A DNA stretch of 64,000 nucleotides from Flavobacterium frigoritolerans. Its GTDB lineage: Bacteria > Bacteroidota > Bacteroidia > Flavobacteriales > Flavobacteriaceae. Location of the stretch: NCBI RefSeq assembly GCF_025847275.1, contig NZ_JAOZEV010000001.1:248001-312000 (forward strand), read 5' to 3'. The notes beneath the pieces were generated by a model that worked only from the letters and a program-made list of their open reading frames with translations, had not been told where the DNA came from and ran no database searches. Below are positions 1 through 10,699 of the stretch, piece by piece (position 1 is the first letter of the stretch; each line of letters opens with the position of its first letter). Both the position numbers and the translations under genes were made by a program.

Positions 1-527
1 GTTTTTTTATGTTGCAAGCTCATTACCGAAGCATCTTAGATTTTTCGGATGATGCTATTGTTGCAGCCGAAAAAGGATACAAACGATTAATGGAAGCTAT
101 GGATTCATTAGATTCGATTACTCCAAGCGCTACTTCATCAATTAACATTGCTAGCTGGAAACAATTATGCTACGATGCCATGAATGATGATTTTAACACT
201 CCTATTTTAATCGCGCAATTATTTGAAGCCGTTCGTTATGTTAATTTATTAAAAGAGAAAAAGGAAACTATTACCTCTGAAGATCTAAACAACCTAACAA
301 CTTCATTAAAAGCATTTGTATTTGATGTTTTAGGACTTAAAGATGAAAAAGCCTCAGACACCAACAATGATAAATTGGAAGGTGTTGTAACAATGCTAAT
401 TGAAATGAGAAATCAAGCAAGAGCTGATAAAGATTTTGCACTTTCTGATCAAATTAGAGATCAATTGATTGAATTAGGTATTCAACTAAAAGATGGTAAA
501 GATGGAACTTTATTTAGTGTCAATTAG
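1..527 (+). CDS. cysS: cysteinyl-tRNA synthetase, C-terminal part (5' truncated by window)
   Basis: This is the 3' part of the enzyme that charges tRNA-Cys in the cytoplasm. The reading frame is open from position 3 and reads FFMLQAHYRSILDFSDDA, the conserved class I CysRS segment that follows the KMSKS region. The internal ATG at 9 is therefore not the true start; the gene begins before the window. The remaining roughly 174 residues are the helical anticodon-binding (DALR-type) region and the C-terminal segment, with the typical ending MRNQARADKDFALSDQIRD followed by a short GIQLKDGKDGT tail. Nothing looks broken. A 173-bp spacer with no recognisable signal separates it from yidD. Confidence 0.93.
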   Translation, partial: FFMLQAHYRSILDFSDDAIVAAEKGYKRLMEAMDSLDSITPSATSSINIASWKQLCYDAMNDDFNTPILIAQLFEAVRYVNLLKEKKETITSEDLNNLTTSLKAFVFDVLGLKDEKASDTNNDKLEGVVTMLIEMRNQARADKDFALSDQIRDQLIELGIQLKDGKDGTLFSVN

Positions 528-703
528 CCAAAATAATTAAATTTCATTAAGCAATTAATGATTTTTGAATTATACGATTAACGATACTTGATTATCCTCC
601 GAAATGAAAATTGAAACTGTTTAATTTATTTAAAAAATCAAATATGTATAAGCATTTTTTCGTTCCTTTATTTCAAAAATCGTGTAATCTACAAGCTTAA
701 GTG

Positions 704-946
704 ATGAAAATCCTCATATATCCATTTGTTTTACTTGTACGGTTTTACCAAAATGCGATTTCCCCCTTTACCCCTGCGGCTTGCCGTTTTGAACCAACAT
801 GCTCCAGCTATATGATTGAAGCCTTGCAAGCTCATGGTTTATTTTATGGTGGCTATCTAGGAGTCAAACGAATACTCAGCTGCCATCCGTGGGGAAGAAG
901 TGGCTACGATCCTGTCCCTGAAAAGAAATGCAAACACAAACATTAA
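704..946 (+). CDS. yidD: YidD, membrane protein insertion efficiency factor
   Basis: A small protein of 80 residues of the YidD family, which associates with the inner membrane and helps the YidC/Sec insertion machinery. Family hallmarks are visible: an N-terminal amphipathic/hydrophobic segment ([18 protein letters not shown]), then [15 protein letters not shown] with its cysteines, and the ending [14 protein letters not shown] chose ATG 704 as the start; the in-frame GTG at 701 would add only one residue. It lies 63 bp upstream of lgt on the same strand, so the two may be co-transcribed. Confidence 0.95.
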   Translation: MKILIYPFVLLVRFYQNAISPFTPAACRFEPTCSSYMIEALQAHGLFYGGYLGVKRILSCHPWGRSGYDPVPEKKCKHKH

Positions 947-1009
947 CTTTTTATAAAGTATAACTTTACTTTAAATATTTATTTTTACAACATAAAAATA
1001 TACTACTAC

Positions 1010-1936
1010 ATGATACACGCTTTAAACATTGTTTGGAATCCTTCGGAAGGAATTGATTTAGGTTTTTTTATGATTCGATATTACAGCCTAATGTTCGTAA
1101 TTGCTTTTGGATTAGGATGGTACATAATGAAACAAATTTTCGAACGTGAAAATGAACCAATCGACAAATTAGACTCTTTATTTATCTGGACTGTTTTAGC
1201 AACTTTAGTTGGAGCACGTTTAGGTCACGTTTTATTTTACGATTGGGAATATTATAGAAATCATGTTTCTGAAATCTTTTTACCTTTCCGCTTTAGTCCA
1301 AATTTTGAATTCACAGGATACCAAGGATTAGCTAGTCATGGTGCAGCAATCGCAATTATAATTGCAATGTACTATTACAGCAAAAAGATATTAAAACGTC
1401 CTTTATTATGGATATTAGACAGAGTTGTAATTCCTGTTGCCAGTGGGGCAATATTTGTACGTTTAGGTAATTTCTTTAATTCAGAAATCACAGGAAACGA
1501 AACAGATTCTGTTTTTGGAATTCGTTTTTTACATGAATATTTCAGTAAAAACGATGCGGTAAACAAAACTCAAATTGCCAATCCAAAAGACGCATATACT
1601 GCTATTGCAACAGATCCTAAATTTGCTGATTTATTAGCACAGGTTCCTGTAAAACATCCAGCGCAACTATATGAAGGTTTTTGCTACATTTTTGTTTTTG
1701 CAATCCTTTACTATTTATACTGGAAAACAAATGCAAGTCAAAAACCTGGATTTTTGTTCGGATTGTTTTTAGTACTTTTATTTGTTGTTCGTTTTATAGT
1801 CGAATTTGTAAAAGAAAGTCAAGGCGGTATTGAAAGCGAATTAGGCCTATTTTCAACAGGACAGTGGCTAAGTATTCCGTTTATAATAGTTGGAACTTAC
1901 TTTATGATTAGAGCAAATAAAAAAGCTTCTTTATAA
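1010..1936 (+). CDS. lgt: prolipoprotein diacylglyceryl transferase
   Basis: Inner-membrane enzyme that moves a diacylglyceryl group from phosphatidylglycerol to the lipobox cysteine of prolipoproteins, the first step of lipoprotein maturation. At 308 residues it is in the normal family range. Several hydrophobic transmembrane segments are visible, the first around residues 17-42. The Lgt signature GAIFVRLGNFFNSE is at about residues 146-159, and a family-type R-HP-LYEG region (KHPAQLYEG) is at about 215-225. The segment between them contains a loop rich in charged residues, as in other Bacteroidota Lgt proteins. A strong terminator follows the stop codon, so this ends the cysS-yidD-lgt transcription direction. 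Confidence 0.96.
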   Translation: MIHALNIVWNPSEGIDLGFFMIRYYSLMFVIAFGLGWYIMKQIFERENEPIDKLDSLFIWTVLATLVGARLGHVLFYDWEYYRNHVSEIFLPFRFSPNFEFTGYQGLASHGAAIAIIIAMYYYSKKILKRPLLWILDRVVIPVASGAIFVRLGNFFNSEITGNETDSVFGIRFLHEYFSKNDAVNKTQIANPKDAYTAIATDPKFADLLAQVPVKHPAQLYEGFCYIFVFAILYYLYWKTNASQKPGFLFGLFLVLLFVVRFIVEFVKESQGGIESELGLFSTGQWLSIPFIIVGTYFMIRANKKASL

Positions 1937-1959
1937 ACAATAAACACATACAAATAAAG

Positions 1960-1999
1960 AGACCCGATACCTTCATATGAGAGTATCGGGTCTTTTTTT
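1960..1999 (+). terminator. rho-independent terminator after lgt
   Basis: A perfect 11-bp stem, AGACCCGATAC (1960-1970) pairing with GTATCGGGTCT (1983-1993), has a 12-nt loop and is followed by a run of seven T. It begins 24 bp after the lgt stop codon. Confidence 0.9.
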
Positions 2000-2410
2000 G
2001 TTTCTATATATTTGCTAGTCTCTATTTTTAGTATTTAATCTCATTTTACACTTCATAATTTGATCTTATAAAACAATCTTCCCTTCCTTCCTCAATCTTA
2101 TCAAATAATCATATACCTATCACCTAATAAAAACATTTCATTTCAGCTAAACAATACAACAAAACTACATTACATTGATATGACAATTGTGATTCTATTA
2201 AGCTAATTACTTTCCTTATTGCTATAATAACAACAATCATATCATATCCAAAAATTTCATAACACTTCTGGAATCCTACGTTACTCCGAATGATTAGATT
2301 GCATTTGTATTGTAAATTGAACAATGCTTAAGCTTGATCTAACATATTAGCATATTAAGCCCGCACCTACTCAATTTGAATTTCTCAACATTTCAAAAAC
2401 TTTCACTCAA
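2000..2410. other. gene-free convergent intergenic region
   Basis: About 410 bp between the lgt terminator and the secDF terminator. It is very AT-rich. The one open frame on the minus strand (2124-2324) has no family resemblance and a biased, unconvincing composition. I see no RNA gene, repeat or promoter box here. Confidence 0.5.
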
Positions 2411-2443
2411 AAAAAAAAGGATCCAATTTTCATTGGATCCTTT
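2411..2443 (-). terminator. rho-independent terminator of secDF
   Basis: A perfect 12-bp stem, AAAGGATCCAAT (2416-2427) with ATTGGATCCTTT (2432-2443), has a 4-nt loop. On the minus strand it runs straight into a T tract. It lies just past the secDF stop. Confidence 0.9.
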
Positions 2444-2464
2444 CATTAAATAATAATACAATTA

Positions 2465-5437
2465 TTATTCAGCATTTTTATGTCTTTCTTCTATAGCAAT
2501 CTTATCAGCAGAAGAGATAGAATCTACTAAAACTGGAGTTGCAATAAATAATGAAGAATATGTTCCTACAATAATACCTACCAACATAGCGAAGATAAAT
2601 CCTCTAATTGATTCTCCACCAAAAATAAACATGATTAATAATACCACGATCATCGTTAATGAAGTATTGATAGTTCTTGACATTGTTGTATTAATAGAGT
2701 CATTTACAATCTGCTCAAAAGAACCTTTTGTTTTTCCTGCTAAGAATTCACGAACCCTGTCAAATACAATAACCGTATCATTCATTGAGTAACCAATAAC
2801 GGTAAGGATCGCCGCAATAAAGTGTTGATCTACCTCCATACCAAATGGCATGAATTTATAACATAATGAATAAATACCTAATACGAAGATAACATCATGA
2901 GCAATAGCTGCGATTGCACCTAAGCTAAATTGCCATTTTCTAAAACTAATCATTAAATATAAGAATACAATTGCCATTGCTCCAAGTACAGCCCAATAAG
3001 CGTTTGTTTTAATATCTTCTGCAACTGCCGGCCCTACTTTTGAAGCTTGTACTATTCCTAGTTTTTTACCTTCATAAGCATTAACAAATTTATCATAAGT
3101 TAAACCATCAGAATAATATTTTTTCAAATTATCAAACAACAATTTATTTACTTCTTCGTCAGCTTTAACACCGTGCTCAGCAACTTTGTATTTAGTTGTA
3201 ATTTTTAATTGGTTGTCTTTACCAAAAACTTTTGCTTCAGCACTACCAAAAACTACAGCTAATTCATCTTTAACAACTTCTGCCTGAACAGGTTTTTCAA
3301 AACGAATTTGGAATGTTCTTCCTCCAACAAAATCTACACCTTGATCAAGTCCGTTTATGCACAATGATACAATACTCACAACAACAACAACACTTGAGAA
3401 TAAATAAGTCCATTTTTTAACTCCTAAGAAATCAAAATGGAAGTTATTAAACATATTTTTAGAGAAATTAGTTACGAATGTTAAATCATTCTTTCTACTA
3501 ATATTTCTGTCAATAAATATTCTAGCGATAAAGATAGAAGTAAATAAAGAGGTAATAATACCAATCAATAAAGTAGTAGCAAAACCTTTAATTGGTCCTG
3601 AACCAAATATGAATAATACAGCTCCAGTTAAAATATGCGTTACGTTTGCATCTGTAATAGATGACATTGCACCTCTCCAGCTATATGAAGTTTTAATTGC
3701 TTCGTCAAGTGTTTTACCTGCTCGCAATTCTTCTTTTGCTCTTTCGTATATAATAATATTCGCATCTACAGCTGTTCCCATTGTTAATACGATACCTGCA
3801 ATACCTGGTAAAGTAAGAACTGCTCCTAAACTTGCCAAAATACCGAATAAGAAAAGTAAGTTAACTGCTAATGCAAGATTTGCATACCAACCTGCTTTAC
3901 CATAATAAATCATCATCCAAAGAGATACTAAAAGTAAACCTACGATAGCTGAAGTTGTTCCATTATCAATAGCTTCCTGACCTAGGGATGGTCCTACAAC
4001 TTCTGACTGAACAATATCTGCAGCAGCAGGTAATTTACCAGCTCTTAATACGTTAGCTAAATCTTTAGTTTCTGTAACATCAAATACACCTGAAATCTCT
4101 GATCTTCCTCCTGAAATTGGACCACTAGAAACTCCTGGAGCAGAATATACGATATCATCTAAGACAATAGCAATATTACTTTTTTGAGTATATGCTCTTC
4201 CTGTTAATTCTTCCCAAGCTTTAGCACCTTGACTGTTCATTTGCATAGACACAGCTGGTTTACCCATTTGGTCAAAAGTATCTTTAGCATCAGTTACAAC
4301 ACCACCACTCATTGCAGCAACGTTATCTCTATTTCCTTTTAAAGCATACAATTCAATAGCTTCAATTTCTTTTCCTTTTGCATCTTTAATATCTGTTGGT
4401 TTACCCCAAACAAATTTTGCATAATGTTGATCCGGAGCTAATAATACTCTGATATCTGATCTTTTTAAATAACTGTTTACAACAGCAGTATCTTTTGGTG
4501 AGAAAAGACCTAAAACTGGTCCACCACCTTGACCTATAATTTTATCAAATAAAGGATTATTTCCTTTTTTAGTAGCAAGTGAATCTTTACCACCTGTAAG
4601 TAAATCATTCAATGAATCTTTAACTACAGCTTTAGTTTCAACTTTATTGATTTCGGTTTTCTTTAAGGCTTCGTTAGCTGCCATTAAGAAATTACCCATT
4701 TCTTCAATTTTATACGTTTCCCAAAACTCTAATTGAGCAGTACTTTGTAATAATTTCTTGATTCTATCAACATCTTTAGCACCTGGAAGTTCAACAAGAA
4801 TTCTTCCTGTTTCTCCAATTTTTTGAATATTTGGCTGTGTTACACCAAATTTATCGATACGTTTTCTTAGTACTCCAAAAGCACTATCTACAGACTCATC
4901 AACTTTTCTTTTGATTACTTTTTTTACTTGAGCATCACTCATTTGGAAATCAATTCCACCCTCACCTTGCAAACTTCTGTTAGCAAAGATATCTGGAGAA
5001 GCTAATTTTACTGTTCCATTTGAATTTGCTTCAAACGCTTCAAAAAATGCATCTAAATACGTTTGATTTCCTTTTTGATTTGCTGTTGCATCTGCTAATG
5101 ACTTATTAAAAACTGGATTTTTAGAATTATTAGCCAATCCTTTTAAAACGTCTTTTACAGAAATTTGAAGAATAACATTAATTCCTCCTTCTAAGTCAAG
5201 ACCTTTATTGATTTGCTTATCTTTTACTTCGTTAAAAGTAAAACTAGTAAATCCTAGATTGAAAACTTTTTCTTTACCAATAGAATCCAAATATTTTAAT
5301 TCTTTATCAGGATCGTTTCCTGCGAAAGATTTCGCATCACTTTTTACCTTATCAGCGACAAAAGTGAAGGAAAGTTGGTAAATACTTACCAATGCAAATA
5401 GAATTGCGAAAAATTTAATAAGTCCTTTATTCTGCAT
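2465..5437 (-). CDS. secDF: fused protein translocase subunit SecDF
   Basis: Inner-membrane RND-type subunit that uses the proton gradient to help SecYEG/SecA release exported proteins into the periplasm. The 990-residue chain joins SecD and SecF, the usual arrangement in Bacteroidota. SecD has an N-terminal membrane helix (about 7-27), the GLDLEGGINVILQI motif at about 78-91, a large periplasmic region, and a membrane bundle from about 490 to 650 with VDANIIIYERAKEEL near 555-570. SecF begins near 665 with a new helix, has a second periplasmic domain, and ends in a bundle containing SMNDTVIVFDRVREF near 880. The start at 5437 gives a normal signal-anchor. A TAnnTTTG-type box lies about 125 bp upstream. 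Confidence 0.97.
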   Translation of the reverse strand: MQNKGLIKFFAILFALVSIYQLSFTFVADKVKSDAKSFAGNDPDKELKYLDSIGKEKVFNLGFTSFTFNEVKDKQINKGLDLEGGINVILQISVKDVLKGLANNSKNPVFNKSLADATANQKGNQTYLDAFFEAFEANSNGTVKLASPDIFANRSLQGEGGIDFQMSDAQVKKVIKRKVDESVDSAFGVLRKRIDKFGVTQPNIQKIGETGRILVELPGAKDVDRIKKLLQSTAQLEFWETYKIEEMGNFLMAANEALKKTEINKVETKAVVKDSLNDLLTGGKDSLATKKGNNPLFDKIIGQGGGPVLGLFSPKDTAVVNSYLKRSDIRVLLAPDQHYAKFVWGKPTDIKDAKGKEIEAIELYALKGNRDNVAAMSGGVVTDAKDTFDQMGKPAVSMQMNSQGAKAWEELTGRAYTQKSNIAIVLDDIVYSAPGVSSGPISGGRSEISGVFDVTETKDLANVLRAGKLPAAADIVQSEVVGPSLGQEAIDNGTTSAIVGLLLVSLWMMIYYGKAGWYANLALAVNLLFLFGILASLGAVLTLPGIAGIVLTMGTAVDANIIIYERAKEELRAGKTLDEAIKTSYSWRGAMSSITDANVTHILTGAVLFIFGSGPIKGFATTLLIGIITSLFTSIFIARIFIDRNISRKNDLTFVTNFSKNMFNNFHFDFLGVKKWTYLFSSVVVVVSIVSLCINGLDQGVDFVGGRTFQIRFEKPVQAEVVKDELAVVFGSAEAKVFGKDNQLKITTKYKVAEHGVKADEEVNKLLFDNLKKYYSDGLTYDKFVNAYEGKKLGIVQASKVGPAVAEDIKTNAYWAVLGAMAIVFLYLMISFRKWQFSLGAIAAIAHDVIFVLGIYSLCYKFMPFGMEVDQHFIAAILTVIGYSMNDTVIVFDRVREFLAGKTKGSFEQIVNDSINTTMSRTINTSLTMIVVLLIMFIFGGESIRGFIFAMLVGIIVGTYSSLFIATPVLVDSISSADKIAIEERHKNAE

Positions 5438-5562
5438 TATTACTAAAAATTAATTATGTTTTATAGTTTGTTTTGTTTTAAATCATACAAAATCAAGCCT
5501 TTGAGCAAGTTTTCATATCTAAATAACGGAATTATGAATTACATCATTTTTTTTAAACCGAG

Positions 5563-5570
5563 CAAATATA
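5563..5570 (-). promoter_or_regulatory. candidate -7 box (TATATTTG) upstream of secDF
   Basis: On the minus strand the sequence TATATTTG matches the Bacteroidota sigma-A -7 consensus TAnnTTTG. A TTG-type upstream element is not at ideal spacing. It would give a leader of about 120 nt. Confidence 0.4.
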
Positions 5571-5613
5571 TAATTAACGAAAAGATTAACCAATTTATTT
5601 ATTAATTAATCTC

Positions 5614-5642
5614 AAAAAAAAGACTGCAAAAGTGCAGTCTTC
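5614..5642 (-). terminator. rho-independent terminator of mdh
   Basis: The stem AAGACTGCA (5621-5629) pairs with TGCAGTCTT (5634-5642) around a 4-nt loop, and on the minus strand is followed by a T tract. It sits 20 bp beyond the mdh stop codon. Confidence 0.88.
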
Positions 5643-5661
5643 TTCTATTTACTCGTAAATC

Positions 5662-6597
5662 TTATACTAAAATCGCCTTTAAAGCGTCATTCATTCCTCT
5701 AACTGCATCTGCGCTTTTAGCAAATAATGCTTTTTCTTGGTCATTCAATTTGATGTCTAAGATTTCTTCAACACCATTTTTACCAATAATACATGGTACA
5801 CCAATACAAATATCATTTTGCCCGTATTCGCCTTCAACAAAAACAGAACATGCTATCATTTTCTTTTGATCATTTAAAATACTGTCAACCAAATACGCTA
5901 CTGAAGCTCCTGGCGCATACCAAGCAGACGTACCTAAAAGCCCTGTAAGTGTAGCTCCACCCATCATAGTATCAGCAGCTACTTTTTGCAAAACTTCTTC
6001 AGAAAGAAACTCTGTTACCGGAATACCGTTATATGAAGCTAAACGTGTCAACGGAATCATTGTTGTATCTCCATGACCTCCAATTACCATAGCTGAAATA
6101 TCATTAGCTGGTTTATCTAACGCCAAAGATAAATACGTTCTAAAACGAGAACTATCAAGCGCCCCTCCCATACCAATTATTCTGTTTTTTGGCAATCCTG
6201 TTGATTTCAATGCCAAATAAGTCATTGTATCCATAGGGTTAGAAACAACTACAATTATTGTATTTGGTGAATGCTTCAATACATTTTCAGCAACTGTTTT
6301 CACAATCCCTGCATTGATTCCAATTAATTCTTCGCGAGTCATTCCTGGTTTTCTAGGAATTCCTGATGTAATTACCACTACATCACTACCAGCCGTTTTA
6401 GAATAATCATTTGTTACCCCAGTTACTTTGGTATTAAAACCAGTATTTGTAGCACATTGCATAATATCTAAAGCTTTACCTTCAGCAAAACCTTCTTTGA
6501 TATCCAATAATACTACTTCGCTTGCAATTCCTCTATAAGAAATAACGTCAGCACAAGTGGCTCCAACGTTTCCTGCTCCTACAATGGTAACTTTCAT
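5662..6597 (-). CDS. mdh: malate dehydrogenase (LDH-like type)
   Basis: Cytoplasmic TCA-cycle enzyme that interconverts malate and oxaloacetate with NAD. The 311-residue length fits the LDH-like malate dehydrogenases. The dinucleotide-binding GAGNVG is at residues 7-12. The substrate loop IPRKPGMTREE (about 80-90) carries the paired arginines expected for a dicarboxylic substrate. VVSNPMDTMTYLALKSTGLP and the catalytic histidine in GGHGDT (about 172-177) follow. The substrate-specificity arginines argue for malate rather than lactate. It stands alone on the minus strand, 122 bp downstream of gyrB, with its own terminator. Confidence 0.96.
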   Translation of the reverse strand: MKVTIVGAGNVGATCADVISYRGIASEVVLLDIKEGFAEGKALDIMQCATNTGFNTKVTGVTNDYSKTAGSDVVVITSGIPRKPGMTREELIGINAGIVKTVAENVLKHSPNTIIVVVSNPMDTMTYLALKSTGLPKNRIIGMGGALDSSRFRTYLSLALDKPANDISAMVIGGHGDTTMIPLTRLASYNGIPVTEFLSEEVLQKVAADTMMGGATLTGLLGTSAWYAPGASVAYLVDSILNDQKKMIACSVFVEGEYGQNDICIGVPCIIGKNGVEEILDIKLNDQEKALFAKSADAVRGMNDALKAILV

Positions 6598-6697
6598 ATT
6601 TTAAAATTTATTCGGTTATTAGTTAATTTTTTTATTGGGTTAATTGCTTATTCTAATCAATTTACTTGACAGCTAATATAAGCAACAGTCAACTAAA

Positions 6698-6705
6698 CAA
6701 ATATA
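6698..6705 (-). promoter_or_regulatory. candidate -7 box (TATATTTG) upstream of mdh
   Basis: A minus-strand TATATTTG lies in the gyrB-mdh gap, about 100 bp before the mdh start, and matches the TAnnTTTG consensus. The upstream TTG spacing (22 nt) is longer than ideal. Confidence 0.4.
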
Positions 6706-6719
6706 ACAATTAAACTTTT

Positions 6720-8693
<1,974 letters not shown>

Positions 8694-8701
8694 CTAACAC
8701 G

Positions 8702-8709
8702 CAAATATA
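8702..8709 (-). promoter_or_regulatory. candidate -7 box (TATATTTG) upstream of gyrB
   Basis: A minus-strand TATATTTG lies 38 bp before the gyrB start and matches TAnnTTTG. No TTG element is seen at 17-19 bp spacing. Confidence 0.4.
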
Positions 8710-8830
8710 TAAAAACGCAAATTATATATCCGTTAAAATACTACCTAAAGCACTTAAGTTATCAACATATTATTAAAAAATCTTGTTTTTTATAGCATAA
8801 AAAACAAAATCTATAACTATTATAAATAAC

Positions 8831-8873
8831 AAAATTCCAAAACGAACATTTAACAATGCTGTTTTGAAATTTT
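8831..8873 (-). terminator. possible weak terminator hairpin after asnB copy 1
   Basis: AAAATTCCAAAAC (8831-8843) pairs with GTTTTGAAATTTT (8861-8873) with one mismatch and a 17-nt loop. The stem is AU-rich and the T tract is short, so the call is tentative. Confidence 0.35.
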
Positions 8874-8921
8874 ACTAATTGACTTGCTTATTATTTCTAA
8901 CTCAAAATATAACTCGTTTTA

Positions 8922-10538
8922 TTAAACCACAACTCCCGATTTAGCAATTTCTATATCTGCTTTTACGTGAGCTGCATTTGCTCTACCACTTGGATCTTGG
9001 TTTTCTTGCCATTTTGGAATCCATTTCCTAACGGTTTGCGCTGCACTGACCTGTGGATAGTATTTATGAAATACCGACCTGTAAAAATAAGCTTCTTTGG
9101 TCGTTGGTGAGTTATAAGGAAACTCTGCCACCGCTCCAGCTAATTGTTCGTCTGTAACTTTTGAAGAACAATATTCAATTAATTCATCAATCCAATTGTA
9201 CCCTACTCCATCTGAGAACTGCTCTTTTTGCCTCCACAATACTTCTGCTGGCAAATATGGATCTTCTGGAGTATCAAAAGCTTTTCTTAATATATATTTT
9301 TCTTTTCCTTCGTACGTTTTAGGCTGTTTTTCTTCTGGCTTAACACGAACTGCCACATCTAAGAAAGCTTTGTCTAAAAACGGAACTCTCGCTTCTAATC
9401 CGTGAGCCATTGTTGACTTATCTGCTCTTAATAAATCGGCAGTGAATAATTTCTGAACTCTTTCAATCGTTTCTTTTTGAAATTCTTCAGCTGACGGAGC
9501 ATTTCTAAAATACAAATATCCTCCGAAAATCTCATCTGCTCCTTCTCCCGAAAGCACTACTTTTATTCCCATATCTGCAATTGCTTTAGACAAGAAATAC
9601 ATTGGCGTACTTGCTCGAATTGATGTTACATCATAAGTTTCTAGATGCCAAATCAATTTATCAAGAATCTCAATCCCCTGTTCTATCGTAAAATGTACTT
9701 CATGATGTTCTGTTCCTAAAAATGCTGCTACTTTTTTAGCCGCCTTTGCATCTGGTGCATTTTCATCTAATCCAATAGAAAACGAATGTAGCTTCTCCCC
9801 TCTTTCAGCCAATAATCTCGATGCTATTGCTGATGTTAAAGATGAATCTAATCCTCCCGAAAGCAATACCCCAATTGGCACATCACTCATTAAACGTTTA
9901 CGAGTTGCTTCTGTCAAAGTCTCTCTGATTAAATCTAAATCTAAATTCTGATCTGCTTTTAAGTAGTCTTCATATTCTGGTTGATAATATTTTACAAAAC
10001 CAGTTTTAGGTGTATAATAGTGCCCTGGAGGAAATGTAGAAAACGATTTACACTGATCTGCAATAGGTTTCATTTCTGACGAAAAATAGATTCTTCCTCT
10101 TTCATCCAAACCATAATACAAAGGTTTTACCCCTAAAGGGTCTCTTCCAGCAATAAAATCATCTCCATCAATCACTACAAAAGCCCAATCTCCATCAAGC
10201 ATGTTACAAAAATCATAACCAAACTCTTCGTATAAATGAACAATTACTTCTGAATCTGATTTTGTTCTAAAAGTATGTCCTTTCAAAATACCATTTCGTA
10301 ATTCCTGATGATTGTATATTTCGCCATTATGAACCATCCAAGCAGAAGATGTTCCTTGAATAGGTTGTTTTCCTGAATGCAAATCTATAATCGATAGACG
10401 TTCATGACTCATGATATGCCCTTTTTCCATTATATGCAAATCACTTTCATCTGGACCGCGATGTGACATTCTTTCTGAAAGTTCTTTTACAAGTTGCGGG
10501 TCTTTTCCTTTTCCAATAATGGCTAATATTCCACACAT
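8922..10538 (-). CDS. asnB: asparagine synthase (glutamine-hydrolysing), copy 1
   Basis: Makes asparagine from aspartate, glutamine and ATP in the cytoplasm. The 538-residue chain starts MCGI, so Cys2 is the glutaminase nucleophile after Met removal. The class II amidotransferase motifs SHRGPDES and HNGEIYNH follow. The PP-loop SGGLDSS of the synthetase domain is at residues 227-233, and GEGADEIFGGYLYF is further downstream. A second, clearly homologous copy lies 161 bp upstream on the same strand. The two proteins are well diverged but share architecture, start context and C-terminal pattern (WRQKEQFSDGVGYNWID here, GYSWID in copy 2). Confidence 0.94.
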   Translation of the reverse strand: MCGILAIIGKGKDPQLVKELSERMSHRGPDESDLHIMEKGHIMSHERLSIIDLHSGKQPIQGTSSAWMVHNGEIYNHQELRNGILKGHTFRTKSDSEVIVHLYEEFGYDFCNMLDGDWAFVVIDGDDFIAGRDPLGVKPLYYGLDERGRIYFSSEMKPIADQCKSFSTFPPGHYYTPKTGFVKYYQPEYEDYLKADQNLDLDLIRETLTEATRKRLMSDVPIGVLLSGGLDSSLTSAIASRLLAERGEKLHSFSIGLDENAPDAKAAKKVAAFLGTEHHEVHFTIEQGIEILDKLIWHLETYDVTSIRASTPMYFLSKAIADMGIKVVLSGEGADEIFGGYLYFRNAPSAEEFQKETIERVQKLFTADLLRADKSTMAHGLEARVPFLDKAFLDVAVRVKPEEKQPKTYEGKEKYILRKAFDTPEDPYLPAEVLWRQKEQFSDGVGYNWIDELIEYCSSKVTDEQLAGAVAEFPYNSPTTKEAYFYRSVFHKYYPQVSAAQTVRKWIPKWQENQDPSGRANAAHVKADIEIAKSGVVV

Positions 10539-10576
10539 AACTATATATTTTTAATACTTTTAAAATTTTGCGATAA

Positions 10577-10584
10577 CAAATATG
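10577..10584 (-). promoter_or_regulatory. possible variant -7 box (CATATTTG) of asnB copy 1
   Basis: The minus-strand CATATTTG is one base off TAnnTTTG. It lies 38 bp before the start codon, the same distance as an identical octamer before asnB copy 2. Confidence 0.3.
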
Positions 10585-10631
10585 GTTAAAATTTCTTTTC
10601 AACCCACTGAATCAATAGTTTTTATATTCAC

Positions 10632-10667
10632 AAAGAAAACGTCCTCAAAATTGAGGGCGCTTTCTTT
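10632..10667 (-). terminator. terminator between the two asnB genes
   Basis: A 17-bp arm (10632-10648) pairs with 10651-10667 with two imperfect positions and a 2-nt loop; the core is CCTCAA/TTGAGG. It is followed on the minus strand by an AT-rich stretch. It would end the transcript of asnB copy 2. Confidence 0.75.
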
Positions 10668-10699
10668 TGTATTATTCCAAACAGAAACAATTATTGTTT

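Noticed and set aside
1375..1566. Minus-strand open frame within lgt, and similar antisense frames in secDF, gyrB, asnB, rel and the Rhs gene
   Set aside because: They are shadows of strongly supported genes on the other strand, without family resemblance.
2124..2324. Minus-strand open frame of 66 codons in the gap after lgt
   Set aside because: No family resemblance, no signal for translation, and a sequence typical of random AT-rich DNA.
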